A stretch of 64,000 nt of DNA from Gammaproteobacteria bacterium (GTDB lineage: Bacteria; Pseudomonadota; Gammaproteobacteria; Pseudomonadales; Azotimanducaceae). Both the position numbers and the translations under genes were made by a program. The stretch covers positions 37,674-101,673 of the forward strand of contig QJYB01000068.1 in NCBI GenBank assembly GCA_003247835.1, in the 5' to 3' direction. Under the pieces are notes generated by a model that saw only the letters and a program-made list of their open reading frames with translations, had not been told where the DNA came from and did not search any database. This document shows, piece after piece, positions 1 to 8,376 of the stretch. How positions within the stretch are numbered: the stretch's first letter is position 1; every line of letters starts with the position of its first letter.

Positions 1-651
1 GATCACGCCCCGCAGACCGCCGGATGTGTCGGCGTTCGCTATGACCTGAACGCGGACGTCTTCAAAACCCGCGCTCCGGAACATGCCATAGAGCCGCCGG
101 GCAATCAGCGGCGTGCGGAACGCGACGCTGGCGGCGGACATGAGTCGCGTGAAGCGCTCGCCCAGTGGTTCCAGCACGACCCCGCCCCAGTCGCTGTCAC
201 TGACGTGGACGATGCCGCCGGGTTTCACGATCCGGTAGAACTCGCGGACGGTGGCTTCAGGATCCGGCACGTACTCGAGCACGTTCTTGCACACGACCCG
301 GTCGACGTCGGCATCGTCCACGGGGATGCGTTCGCCCTCCATCTGCCGTGCGTCCACCCGATCGCCCAGCCCCTGCTCGTCACAGAGTGCACGCGTCCGC
401 GCGAGGAAATCCCGGTTGATGTCCACGGCCAGCACGCGGCCCGACGGACCGACCCTGCGCGCCAGCTCGACCGCGAGACCGCCCGGGCCGCAGCCGTAGT
501 CGGCAACTACCTGACCGGTCCCAATGGCTGCTGGAGCAATCAGCGCTTCGTAGCCATCGCGCCACTGGAACATGGCTTCGTAGCGGGCCATGCGATCTTC
601 CTCCACGTGGAGCCAGTGATCGCGGTAGTAAGTATCCAGTTCGTCCGGCAC
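1..651 (-). CDS. SAM-dependent methyltransferase, class I (3'-truncated by window edge)
   Basis: The frame is open from a GTG at 651 to the first base of the window, so the C-terminus is missing; 217 codons are visible. Residues around VVADYGCGPGGLAVELA form the glycine-rich SAM-binding motif I, followed by an acidic residue in VLAVDINRDF (motif II region) and a typical KPGGIVHVSD post-motif. This is the Rossmann-fold methyltransferase family also seen in UbiE-like enzymes; the methyl acceptor cannot be told. The GTG start is chosen because a GAGGAGG ribosome site lies 4 bases upstream. It follows the patatin-like gene by 24 bases on the same strand and is probably the last visible gene of that operon. 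Confidence 0.85.
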   Translation of the reverse strand, partial: MPDELDTYYRDHWLHVEEDRMARYEAMFQWRDGYEALIAPAAIGTGQVVADYGCGPGGLAVELARRVGPSGRVLAVDINRDFLARTRALCDEQGLGDRVDARQMEGERIPVDDADVDRVVCKNVLEYVPDPEATVREFYRIVKPGGIVHVSDSDWGGVVLEPLGERFTRLMSAASVAFRTPLIARRLYGMFRSAGFEDVRVQVIANADTSGGLRGVI

Positions 652-675
652 GTCACCTCCTCTGCGGATTCGCAT

Positions 676-1944
676 TCAGTCGCATTCTGCTCCGCCCGAC
701 ACAGGCAGCTCGCAATTGGGACTGGTGTTGCCCGGCTCGGGCAGGCCTTCGCACCACAACCCCCTGCCTCCGTCTGCTTCGGCCCATGTCGTGCCGAGCT
801 GAAACAGTTCGCTCAGCCCCAGCCTTCTGTCCGTTCCGGTCTTCTCGAACGTCTCCGCCGGCAGCAGCCCGACACGATAGTCGATGCTCGCGACCTTCAT
901 TGTCCAGCCTCCCTGCTTCCGCGATACGGCGAGTGCCTCGTCCACCTCCTCGGCAATGTCGCTGAGGTTGCTCCGCAGCAGGCTGGAAACCAGCAGATCG
1001 ACCGATCGTCCCACCATGGATTCCATACCGGGGTGAAGGCACTGACGGGGACTGACCAGCTGATTGTTGACGACGGCATAGACGGTCAGCTTTTTCGCGG
1101 CATCGGACTGCCGGGACTCGTTGACCGCCCGCGCAATGGCTTCGATCTGCTGCACGTAGATGGTGCGGGATACGCCACCATCCGCATGGTGATACGGGAT
1201 GCTCCCCGCCTCCGGCATGCTGCCATCTGCAGCTACCGGAATGGTCTTGAACACCGCCGGCATCGCCGACGACGCCAGGATCAGATTGTGATAGTCACGG
1301 GTGAGATCCGCTGCCAGCACCTGGTCGCCTGCCAGCTGTGCGTCCAGGACCCTGGCCGCCCGCTCACCCAGGTTCCAGTGGCAGAACTGGCCCGTTTCCA
1401 GGTTGGTCGTGCCGATCCACAGCTGACGCCCGCTGGCACGGTAGAGGCGGCCGGCTTCCGCGATCATCGAGGTGGGAAGCACCTCGCGGAGTGTTTTTCG
1501 CAGTGGCTCCAGCGTGTAGACGGAGTCGACGAAAGGAAAAAGCCAGCGTCTGGCCCGGACATCCCGGTTTCCCATCTCACCCCCGTAGGCCCGGGCCATC
1601 TGCCGGTAGGGATCCGTGACGTTGTCCCGGCCCAGATAGGCCCAGGTCGCCATTACGGCACCCGTGCTGATGCCTGTCACAAGATCGAATTCCGGACTGT
1701 CCCGCCAGCCTTCGAGCAGACCGGCACCGAAGGCGCCACGGGAGCCGCCGCCGGAAAGCAGCAGAACGTTCACCTCCCGTCCCGACGTCCGGAACGCCCG
1801 GTTGCCGGCGGCGGGATCGTCCCCGCAGAATTCAGCCGCAAGGGAAACCTGCATGCCGGGCTCGGAGCTGTCGCAGACAGGGCACGGGTATGTCGTGCAG
1901 CCACTCATGATCAGGAGCACCAGGAGCAGGGTTCGGCGCGACAC
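676..1944 (-). CDS. Patatin-like phospholipase family lipoprotein
   Basis: The 422-residue protein begins with a short hydrophobic signal ending in a lipobox-like LIMSGC, so Cys16 is the likely lipidated residue. Residues 59-70 (NVLLLSGGGSRG) form the oxyanion-hole region of patatins, GISTG holds the nucleophile Ser93, and HHADGG holds the catalytic Asp255. The full Ser-Asp dyad predicts a lipid acyl hydrolase, anchored to a membrane and facing the periplasm. The substrate is not evident. The GTG start is inferred from the signal peptide. It lies 19 bases after the peptide-transporter gene and is probably co-transcribed with it. The many cysteines early in the mature part (residues 16-40) are unusual for the family. 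Confidence 0.85.
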   Translation of the reverse strand: MSRRTLLLVLLIMSGCTTYPCPVCDSSEPGMQVSLAAEFCGDDPAAGNRAFRTSGREVNVLLLSGGGSRGAFGAGLLEGWRDSPEFDLVTGISTGAVMATWAYLGRDNVTDPYRQMARAYGGEMGNRDVRARRWLFPFVDSVYTLEPLRKTLREVLPTSMIAEAGRLYRASGRQLWIGTTNLETGQFCHWNLGERAARVLDAQLAGDQVLAADLTRDYHNLILASSAMPAVFKTIPVAADGSMPEAGSIPYHHADGGVSRTIYVQQIEAIARAVNESRQSDAAKKLTVYAVVNNQLVSPRQCLHPGMESMVGRSVDLLVSSLLRSNLSDIAEEVDEALAVSRKQGGWTMKVASIDYRVGLLPAETFEKTGTDRRLGLSELFQLGTTWAEADGGRGLWCEGLPEPGNTSPNCELPVSGGAECD

Positions 1945-1963
1945 TGTTTGGTTCCGGTTGACG

Positions 1964-3406
1964 TCAGTGAATGCCGTGCATGAGCCGTTTCAACCGCGGC
2001 GTCATCAGCAGGATGAGCGTGCCTACCGCGCAGGGCACGAGCACCAGCAGCAGGTAGAACCCACCCAGCCCGCCGATGACGAAGGTCCACTCGCCCTGCT
2101 CGAGACGGACCGAGTAGCGGGCGATCAGACCTCCGGCGAGGTTTGCGAGCGAGAACGTGAAGAACCAGACACCCATCATCAGGGACTGCAGTCTGATCGG
2201 GCTCAGCTTGGTGACCATGGACAGCCCCACGGGCGACAGACAGAGCTCGCCCCAGGTGTAGACCACGTAGGTGATCAGCAGCCACTGCGGGCCGGCGATG
2301 CCGTCGTCACGCGCTTCCACGGCGCCGAAGACCATGGCGATGAAGGCGAGGCCGAGCAGCCAGAGACCGAGCGCGAACTTGACCGGAGTGGACGGTTCGC
2401 GATTTCGCCGACTCAGTGCCATCCACATCCATGCGAACAGCGGCGCGAAGAAAATGACGGCCGCCGGATTGACGGCCTGGTACCAGGTCGCCGGAAACGG
2501 TTCGGCCAGCAGGCCCCAGATCGTCCGGTCGGTGGACTGGGCAGCGAAGATGTTCATGGAGCTGCCGGCCTGCTCGAAGGCCGCCCAGAACGCGATGTTG
2601 CCGACGAACGCCAGAACCAGAATGACGGCGATGCGCTGGACCTCCACCGCCGTCAGTCGTTCACGTTGGCGGACCTGGTGAGCGGCAGGCGTCGCGGTCC
2701 GCTCCGGCGGCCCGCCGATACCCTCCAGGTACCGGCCGCGGAAGGTCTGGTAGAAGATCAGACCCAGGATCATGCCCACCGCCGCCGCACCGAAGCCCCA
2801 ATGCCAACCGAGCTTCTCGCCGAGAGTGCCGGCGACCAGGGGTGCGGCAAAGGCACCCACGTTGATCCCCATGTAGAACACGGTGAAGCCACCGTCGCGA
2901 CGGGGATCGTTCTCGCCGTAGAGCTGACCCACCATCACCGAGGCACAGGGCTTGAAGAAGCCGGTGCCGACGACGATGAGCACCAGCCCGGTTAGAAAAC
3001 AGATGAGCGCACCGGGACCCGTCTGCAGGCTCACGGCCTGTCCTGCGCTGATCCCGAAAGCCTCGGTCGTTGCGAGGCAGATATGACCGGCGGCGATGAT
3101 CGAACCGCCGATCAGCATGGACCGATGGGTACCCAGCAGCCGGTCCGCCAGCAGGCCGCCGAAGATCGGCGTCAGGTAGACGCCCCAGGTGTAGATACCG
3201 TAGAGCAGGTAGGCGGATTCCTCCGACCAGCCGAACCCGGGATTGCCACCGGACTTCGCGCTTTCCGTGGACGCGACCAGGTAGAGCACGAGCAGTGCCC
3301 GCATACCGTAGTAGCTGAACCGCTCCCACATCTCCGCGATGAAGAGCACCCACAGTCCGCGTGGCTGAGCGGCTCCGACGGCACCGGCATCCGTGATCGC
3401 TTGCAG
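1964..3406 (-). CDS. POT/PTR2 family proton-dependent peptide transporter
   Basis: This is a multi-spanning inner-membrane protein of the proton-coupled oligopeptide transporter family. The signature stretches are EMWERFSYYGMRALL in helix 1, FGGLLADRLLG, and FYMGINVGAFAAPLVAG. It should import di- and tripeptides with protons. The first in-frame GTG (3349) would begin inside helix 1 at LFIAEMWERF, with no leader. The frame stays open upstream, and a CTG at 3406 sits 6 bases after a perfect GGGAGG, giving the usual hydrophilic leader and a 480-residue protein. I therefore annotate a CTG start, which is rare and inferred. It is first in an operon with the patatin and methyltransferase genes. 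Confidence 0.88.
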   Translation of the reverse strand: MQAITDAGAVGAAQPRGLWVLFIAEMWERFSYYGMRALLVLYLVASTESAKSGGNPGFGWSEESAYLLYGIYTWGVYLTPIFGGLLADRLLGTHRSMLIGGSIIAAGHICLATTEAFGISAGQAVSLQTGPGALICFLTGLVLIVVGTGFFKPCASVMVGQLYGENDPRRDGGFTVFYMGINVGAFAAPLVAGTLGEKLGWHWGFGAAAVGMILGLIFYQTFRGRYLEGIGGPPERTATPAAHQVRQRERLTAVEVQRIAVILVLAFVGNIAFWAAFEQAGSSMNIFAAQSTDRTIWGLLAEPFPATWYQAVNPAAVIFFAPLFAWMWMALSRRNREPSTPVKFALGLWLLGLAFIAMVFGAVEARDDGIAGPQWLLITYVVYTWGELCLSPVGLSMVTKLSPIRLQSLMMGVWFFTFSLANLAGGLIARYSVRLEQGEWTFVIGGLGGFYLLLVLVPCAVGTLILLMTPRLKRLMHGIH

Positions 3407-3418
3407 GACACACCTCCC
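3404..3418 (-). promoter_or_regulatory. Ribosome binding site pointing to a CTG start
   Basis: On the minus strand a perfect GGGAGG (3418-3413) is followed after 6 bases by CTG (3406-3404), in frame with the peptide transporter. No ATG, GTG or TTG is correctly spaced from it in that frame. A GTG at 3411 is in another frame and only 1 base away. Confidence 0.45.
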
Positions 3419-3556
3419 TTGTCAGAACCGCGACCTTAAGGCCACAAAGCAGCGGACGCCAGCACCGGCAATGGGCGTCCGTCCTGCCGGGGGTCGCATT
3501 CCGCAGCCATCTGGAGTTTACTGTTCCCATCGATTTCGGGTCGGAAAGGGGGGCCG

Positions 3557-4723
3557 ATGGATTTCGATGACTTCCGCGAGGATGCCGAGCAGTGGCTGAC
3601 TGATAACTGTCCGGCGAGCCTGCTCGGACGCCGGGAGCCGGTCTCCGGCGGCGGCCGTAAGGTACCCATCACGGACCCGGACAGCCAGCGGTACTTCGAC
3701 GCCATGCTCGAGCGGGGCTGGACCGTACCGCACTGGCCCACCGAGTACGGAGGCGCCGGGCTCGCCGCGGACGAGCACTATGCCCTGCGTCAGGCCATGA
3801 GCAACGTCGGCGCTCCGATGCCGCTGGCCGGCATGGGTACCACCATGATCGGACCCACCCTGCTCGAGCACGGCACACCCGAACAGAAGGCCCGCCACCT
3901 GCCGAAGATCGCCAGCGGCGAGATCCGCTGGTGTCAGGGTTACTCGGAACCCGGCGCCGGTTCGGACCTCGCCAGTCTCACCACCCGGGCGATCGACGAG
4001 GGTGATCACTACCTGATCAACGGTTCCAAGATCTGGACCTCGGGTGCCCAGTATGCCGACTGGATTTTCTGTCTGGTCCGAACGGATTTCGACGCCCCCA
4101 AGCATGAGGGCATCAGTTTCGTGCTGTTCTCCATGGATCAGCCGGGCGTCTCCGTCAAGCCGATCCGGCTGATCAGCGGCGCGTCGCCGTTCTGCCAGTG
4201 CTTCTTCGATGACGCCCGGGCACTCAAGGAAGATCTGGTCGGCAAGCAGAACCGGGGCTGGACCATTGCCAAGCGGCTGCTGCAGCACGAGCGTTCGTCC
4301 ATCTCCGGCGCCATGCCCGCGACCCGTTCCGTGCCGGAGGTGGCCGGCGAGTACGTCGGCATGGCCGACGGCAGGATCGCTGATGCCGCGTTTCGCAGAC
4401 AGGTCATCGACCACGAGCTGGACGCCCTGGCTTTCACGCTCACCCAGCAGCGTGCCCGCGAGGAGAATACCGACGGGCGTACCCAGACTTATGCCACCTC
4501 CATTTTCAAGCTCTGTCGCAGCGAGCTGACAGTTCGCCGCACGGAGCTCATCGTCGCCATGATGGGCACGCGGGGCGTCGGCTGGACGGGCGAACCGTTC
4601 AAGTCGGACGAGCTCGAGGAAACCCGTTTCTGGCTGGCCCGCAAGGCCGGCACCATCGCCGGTGGCTCGTCCGAGGTGCAGCGCAACGTCATTGCCAAAC
4701 GCGTGCTCGGTCTGCCCGACTGA
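3557..4723 (+). CDS. Acyl-CoA dehydrogenase family protein
   Basis: This FAD flavoenzyme (388 residues) has the normal family length. QGYSEPGAGSDL at about residues 127-138 is the FAD/substrate-binding signature, WTSGAQYADW lies in the middle beta domain, and the C-terminus has GTIAGGSSEVQRN, the characteristic FAD-contact helix. It should oxidise an acyl-CoA, passing electrons to ETF; the QGYSEP variant is typical of FadE-like enzymes for branched or steroid-type acyl-CoAs rather than classical short-chain enzymes, which is inference. The ATG at 3557 is preceded by an AG-rich site. The next gene begins 22 bases downstream on the same strand. Confidence 0.93.
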   Translation: MDFDDFREDAEQWLTDNCPASLLGRREPVSGGGRKVPITDPDSQRYFDAMLERGWTVPHWPTEYGGAGLAADEHYALRQAMSNVGAPMPLAGMGTTMIGPTLLEHGTPEQKARHLPKIASGEIRWCQGYSEPGAGSDLASLTTRAIDEGDHYLINGSKIWTSGAQYADWIFCLVRTDFDAPKHEGISFVLFSMDQPGVSVKPIRLISGASPFCQCFFDDARALKEDLVGKQNRGWTIAKRLLQHERSSISGAMPATRSVPEVAGEYVGMADGRIADAAFRRQVIDHELDALAFTLTQQRAREENTDGRTQTYATSIFKLCRSELTVRRTELIVAMMGTRGVGWTGEPFKSDELEETRFWLARKAGTIAGGSSEVQRNVIAKRVLGLPD

Positions 4724-4745
4724 GCAGCCGCACAGGAGAAGACTC

Positions 4746-5618
4746 ATGAGTGAAGCATTCAGCTACCAGGAAAGCGATGGCGTGCTGGCGGGACCGGTCC
4801 GCGCCCCGAGGAACAGTGCGAGGCACCTGGGTGCCGGCAGCATTCACGACGACGCCACTGCCCAGAAGCTCGGCTTCCGGGGCGGCACCGTGGCCGGCTC
4901 GCTGCACATGGAGCAGTTTCCGCCGCTGCTGATCGCCGCCTTCGGTGATGACTGGCAGAAGCACGGCGGCATGTCGCTTTACTTCAAGTACGCGACGACG
5001 GACAACGAGCCGGTGCAGGCGTTCGTCCGGCGGCCCGGGCCCGGGGCGCAGCGCACAGAGATCTGGATGGACGACGTGAACGGCAATCGTGTGGCCGATG
5101 GCACTGCGAGCCTCGGCGCGGATGCCGGTTCCACAGTCCGTGCGCGGATCGCAGCCATGCCGACGCCCGAGGACATCCGGATCCTCGCCAACGTCTCAGC
5201 CGGCGACGAAGGCGAGCGCGTGCCGACCCGCATCGAGCCAACGGCACTCGAGTCCCGTCTGGCGGTGATCACCGAACCGCTGCCCGCCTACACCGATGCG
5301 GCCCTGTTCGGGGCGCCCATTGCCACCCCGGCGCTTCAGGTTCAGGTGCTGCGTCCGGCCGAACGGAGCATCCTGCCGCGGAACTCGGATTTCGGCGTCG
5401 GCCTGTTCGGCGCCATCGAGCTGCAGCTGCTTGCCGGACCGGTTCTGGTGGGCCACGACTATGAAACCCAGGCAAAGGTGCTGGCGGTGGGGGAAACGCC
5501 GAAGACGGAGTATCTCTATTACGAGGCCAGCCTGTTCGAACCTGGTGGCCGCGACGCTGTCTTAACTATGGTCATGATGCTTCGGTTCATGAAAGCCTCA
5601 TCCAAGCTCTGGCGCTGA
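4746..5618 (+). CDS. Probable double-hotdog (MaoC-like) acyl-CoA-binding protein
   Basis: This 290-residue protein starts at ATG 4746; the frame is open further upstream, but that part lies inside the acyl-CoA dehydrogenase gene. Residues near 30-60 (IHDDATAQKLGF, GGTVAGSLHMEQFPP) resemble the hydratase-type hotdog helix region, and the C-terminal half (GHDYETQAKVLAVGET, TMVMMLRFMK) looks like a second hotdog strand set. The arrangement suggests a fused two-hotdog protein, as in some MaoC-like dehydratases. Strict hydratase catalytic residues are not convincingly present. Tight linkage to the acyl-CoA dehydrogenase suggests work on the same acyl-CoA pathway. The fold call is inferred and moderately sure. 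Confidence 0.6.
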   Translation: MSEAFSYQESDGVLAGPVRAPRNSARHLGAGSIHDDATAQKLGFRGGTVAGSLHMEQFPPLLIAAFGDDWQKHGGMSLYFKYATTDNEPVQAFVRRPGPGAQRTEIWMDDVNGNRVADGTASLGADAGSTVRARIAAMPTPEDIRILANVSAGDEGERVPTRIEPTALESRLAVITEPLPAYTDAALFGAPIATPALQVQVLRPAERSILPRNSDFGVGLFGAIELQLLAGPVLVGHDYETQAKVLAVGETPKTEYLYYEASLFEPGGRDAVLTMVMMLRFMKASSKLWR

Positions 5619-5672
5619 AGTAAAGGCGCCATCCGGGCGAAAGAGGATCGGGCGGAATTAAGGAGCAATGAG

Positions 5673-6242
5673 ATGAAACTGAAACGGCAATACTGGATCG
5701 GCGCCGATCTGGACGAGCTGGAAGCCATCGAGCGCGAACTCGAATCGAGTGGCACCCTGCGCGGACAGATCCACGTGCTGACGCTGGACGATACGAGCGC
5801 GGAAAATCACCACCAGCTGCACGACGTGCAGTCGCTGATGAAGAAGGATCTGATCCGCTCCGGATTACGCGGATTGGGCATCGGCCTGATCGGCGCCGCG
5901 CTGGTGCTCACCGGGGCGAAGTTCGCAGGCTGGACGGAAACCGCTGCCGGCTGGTGGCCGTTCGCGTTCCTCGCCGTCGTCGTGCTGGGGTTCGCCACCT
6001 GGGAAGGCGGGCTGTGGGGCATTCAGACCCAGAATGCCAACTTCCAGCGGTTCGAAGAGGCGTTGAAATCCGGCAAGCACCTGTTCTTCGTCGACCTGAG
6101 AGAAGACCAGGAAGGTCAGCTCAAGGAAGTCATGGGACGGCACGGCGGCACCGAGTTTGCGGGTACCGGGTCCGCCAATCCCCACTGGATGATTCTCTGG
6201 CAGCACCGCCTGAAGAGCTTCCTGACGGAAACCATGCCCTGA
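5673..6242 (+). CDS. Hypothetical membrane protein with two TM helices
   Basis: A 189-residue protein of unknown function. The N-terminal 60 residues are soluble and charged, followed by two close hydrophobic helices at about 65-85 (GIGLIGAALVLTGAKF) and 93-112 (WWPFAFLAVVVLGF), then a soluble tail. Both soluble halves probably face the cytoplasm, joined by a helical hairpin; the tail LFFVDLREDQEGQLKEVM resembles the stress-protein-like ferredoxin-fold segments of other small membrane proteins. An AAGGAG site precedes the ATG at a good distance. The VOC gene follows after 4 bases, so the two are likely cotranslated. No catalytic motif is visible and I assign no function. Confidence 0.75.
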   Translation: MKLKRQYWIGADLDELEAIERELESSGTLRGQIHVLTLDDTSAENHHQLHDVQSLMKKDLIRSGLRGLGIGLIGAALVLTGAKFAGWTETAAGWWPFAFLAVVVLGFATWEGGLWGIQTQNANFQRFEEALKSGKHLFFVDLREDQEGQLKEVMGRHGGTEFAGTGSANPHWMILWQHRLKSFLTETMP

Positions 6243-6246
6243 GTCG

Positions 6247-6708
6247 ATGCCGGTCACCGGTCCGCTCAACCACATCGACATCTCGGTGGGCTATCCGGAA
6301 AGGTCGATTCCTTTCTACGACGCTCTGCTGAAGGCGCTCGGTTACCGCCGCTGGCGGATCGACGCGCCGGAGTGGGCCGGCGACCATCCGAGCCGTGCGA
6401 CCTGGGGTATGCGTTACGCGGACGGCTCCCGCTTCGACATCGAGGTTCGCCCGTCCAGGGAAGGCAGCCGCGACCGCCGCTATGACCGGTACGAACCCGG
6501 TCCACATCATCTTGCCTTTCATGCAGCCAGCGAAGCGATGGTCGACCTGGTACACGATGCCGTCCGAGCGGCCGGTGGCGAGGTGCTCGATGCACCCGCC
6601 GAGTACGGTGGCCAACCTGCTTACGGCGATCAGTACTACGCGGTTTTCTTCGCGGATCCGGACGGTGTGAAGCTCGAGGTGTGCTACGTCAGCAAAGCGA
6701 ATCCCTGA
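6247..6708 (+). CDS. VOC family (glyoxalase/bleomycin-resistance/dioxygenase fold) protein
   Basis: The 153 residues cover one VOC module pair: LNHIDISVGYPERSIPFY at the first strand-helix, and the closing PDGVKLEVCYV. His9 near the start, His in PGPHHLAFHA and Glu in KLEVCY are positions that bind a metal in the family, so metal binding is plausible. Such proteins range from glyoxalases to dioxygenases and antibiotic-binding proteins; nothing here fixes the reaction. It starts 4 bases after the preceding membrane-protein gene. Confidence 0.85.
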   Translation: MPVTGPLNHIDISVGYPERSIPFYDALLKALGYRRWRIDAPEWAGDHPSRATWGMRYADGSRFDIEVRPSREGSRDRRYDRYEPGPHHLAFHAASEAMVDLVHDAVRAAGGEVLDAPAEYGGQPAYGDQYYAVFFADPDGVKLEVCYVSKANP

Positions 6709-6819
6709 CAGCGCCTGTCCTGAGGAACCTCTGAACAGGAAGCTCCCTAGGTAGTTTTCCCGATTGCCGCTGCGCCGGATGGTTCGCGATCCTCGGAGAC
6801 ACCATAAGAGGTAACGACC

Positions 6820-7176
6820 GTGCTCCACCCTCTGCAGATCACATGGCGGGATGTCCCCCGATCGGATGCCCTGGAAACCGACATCCGGGAAAAGTCGGAA
6901 AAGCTCGAACACTTCTACGACGGGATCATCAGCTGTCACGTTACCGTGGAGGCGTCCAATCATCGCCATCACAAGGGCAATCTCTACCGGCTGCACATCT
7001 CGCTGGAGGTTCCTGACAAACAGATCGTGGTCACCCGCGACCCGGGGGAGAATCACGCTCACGAGGACATGTACGTGGCGGTTCGCGACGCGTTTGACGC
7101 GGCGCGCCGGCAGCTGCAGGACTACGCCAGGATCCGGCGGGGAAAGATCAAGCACCACGACGAAGGCGGCCGCTGA
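6820..7176 (+). CDS. hpf: HPF/RaiA family ribosome-associated protein
   Basis: A 118-residue protein with the HPF/YfiA beta-alpha-beta-beta-beta-alpha layout: QITWRDVPRSDALETDI, the central HVTVEASNHRHHKGNLYRL strands, and VAVRDAFDAARRQLQDYA helix ending in a basic tail (RRGKIKHHD). Family members bind the 30S subunit at the decoding region and silence ribosomes in stationary phase. It corresponds to the short form without the dimerising C-terminal domain. The GTG at 6820 follows AAGAGGTAACGACC. The conventional rpoN neighbourhood is absent, so it may be a paralogue rather than the main HPF. Confidence 0.85.
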   Translation: MLHPLQITWRDVPRSDALETDIREKSEKLEHFYDGIISCHVTVEASNHRHHKGNLYRLHISLEVPDKQIVVTRDPGENHAHEDMYVAVRDAFDAARRQLQDYARIRRGKIKHHDEGGR

Positions 7177-7195
7177 TCCCGCCCGCGCGGGCAGT

Positions 7196-7795
7196 TCAAG
7201 CGCCCGTCCCTCCGCCCTTCCGGCGCTGGATACCGGCGGTAAGCACAAGCCGCATCGCTTCCTCCACACCGATGTCGAGACCGACGAGACGGGAGCGGGG
7301 TATGAGCATCGTGAAGCCACCGATCTGATAGCTGAGCGGCAGGTAGACGGCTACCTGTTCTGCCATTTCCGGCTCGCGGAGCGACACGGGTCGATTGTCC
7401 GTGACGAAGCCGATCAGGCGTGTGTCGTTGCCGAACAGATCCACACTCACCACGGAGGCGCCTTCCGCAGGCCGGCGGGAGAAGAAGTCGAAGAAGTCGG
7501 AGAGCGCGCTGTAGACTGTCTTCACCAGCGGCACGCCCTCGAACAGGCGCAGCACGGAGTTCCACAACCGGCCGATGATGAACGTCTGCACCAGCACACC
7601 TACGACGTAGATGATGACCACACCCAGCACGAAGCCGAGACCGGGCAGGTAGTACTGCTCCGGTAACAGGAAGAGAAACACCGGCCGCAGCAGCGCCTCG
7701 GTGGACTTCGCCAGCCAGATCACGATCCAGACCGTCAGTGCCGCCGGCAGCACGGCGCCGAGACCGCGCAGAAAGGTGGAGGTGATGTAGCTCAT
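7196..7795 (-). CDS. DUF502 family membrane protein
   Basis: 199 residues from ATG 7795. Two hydrophobic helices lie near the N-terminus (about 8-30 and 50-75) followed by a soluble domain with the family signature GVPLVKTVYSALSDFF and later FVTDNRP and PRSRL. DUF502 proteins are conserved in bacteria but have no established biochemical role; in plants a related protein family is Cov/LCV-like, associated with trafficking. The open frame continues upstream into the opposite-strand gene, so the ATG at the first hydrophobic helix is chosen. Its start is 72 bases from the divergent flavin-binding gene. Confidence 0.87.
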   Translation of the reverse strand: MSYITSTFLRGLGAVLPAALTVWIVIWLAKSTEALLRPVFLFLLPEQYYLPGLGFVLGVVIIYVVGVLVQTFIIGRLWNSVLRLFEGVPLVKTVYSALSDFFDFFSRRPAEGASVVSVDLFGNDTRLIGFVTDNRPVSLREPEMAEQVAVYLPLSYQIGGFTMLIPRSRLVGLDIGVEEAMRLVLTAGIQRRKGGGTGA

Positions 7796-7867
7796 GATGC
7801 TTGCTCGATCCGCAGGGCGCGTTATCTTAGCAGAGCCGACATCGGCGACCCGATTTGGAGACGTCGC

Positions 7868-8356
7868 ATGCCACTGTCCCGAAAGCTCGCTCTCGATGAC
7901 GACCAGATCGAAGAGCTCATGACGAGCTGCTGGAACTGCCGGATCGCCACCATCGGTCCGGGCAGCCGCATCAATCTCACACCCATGTGGTTCGGCTGGG
8001 CCGGCGGCAGGGTTTACATCTACGGGCGTGGTCAGAAGGTGGTGAACCTGCGGCGCAACCCCACCAGCACGATCATCGTCGATCGCAATGAGAAGTTCCC
8101 GGAGCTGCAGGCCATCATGATGCAGGGCACGGCCACCGTGCTCGAGGACGCCGACGCGGAGGCGGCGGATCCGCATCTCGCCGAAGCGAGGGCGCAGATC
8201 GGCAGGAAGTACAACGGTGGCCACGGCCAACCACAGGTTGACAATCCGCCGCCGAGCGCCGCGACAGCGCGCGGCAGCAACGGCCGCTGGATGGTTTTCC
8301 AACCGGAGTCCACGGTGACCTGGGACAACTTCAAGCTGGCAGCCCTACGCCGCTGA
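7868..8356 (+). CDS. Pyridoxamine 5'-phosphate oxidase-like FMN split-barrel protein
   Basis: A 162-residue split-barrel flavin-binding protein. ATIGPGSRINLTPMWFGW and VVNLRRNPTSTIIVDR are the strands that bind FMN (or F420) phosphate in the PPOx superfamily. The family includes oxidases, reductases and simple flavin carriers, so the reaction is not predictable. It is divergent from the DUF502 gene and convergent with the MATE gene, with 20 bases between stop codons. The ATG at 7868 follows GGAGACGTCGC. Confidence 0.83.
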   Translation: MPLSRKLALDDDQIEELMTSCWNCRIATIGPGSRINLTPMWFGWAGGRVYIYGRGQKVVNLRRNPTSTIIVDRNEKFPELQAIMMQGTATVLEDADAEAADPHLAEARAQIGRKYNGGHGQPQVDNPPPSAATARGSNGRWMVFQPESTVTWDNFKLAALRR

Positions 8357-8376
8357 GGTCATCTCGACCGCTGGAC

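Noticed and set aside
205..1983. A 592-residue open frame on the plus strand
   Set aside because: It lies opposite the methyltransferase and patatin genes, which have clear motifs. Its composition (Arg, Pro, His rich) is typical of antisense shadows in GC-rich DNA.
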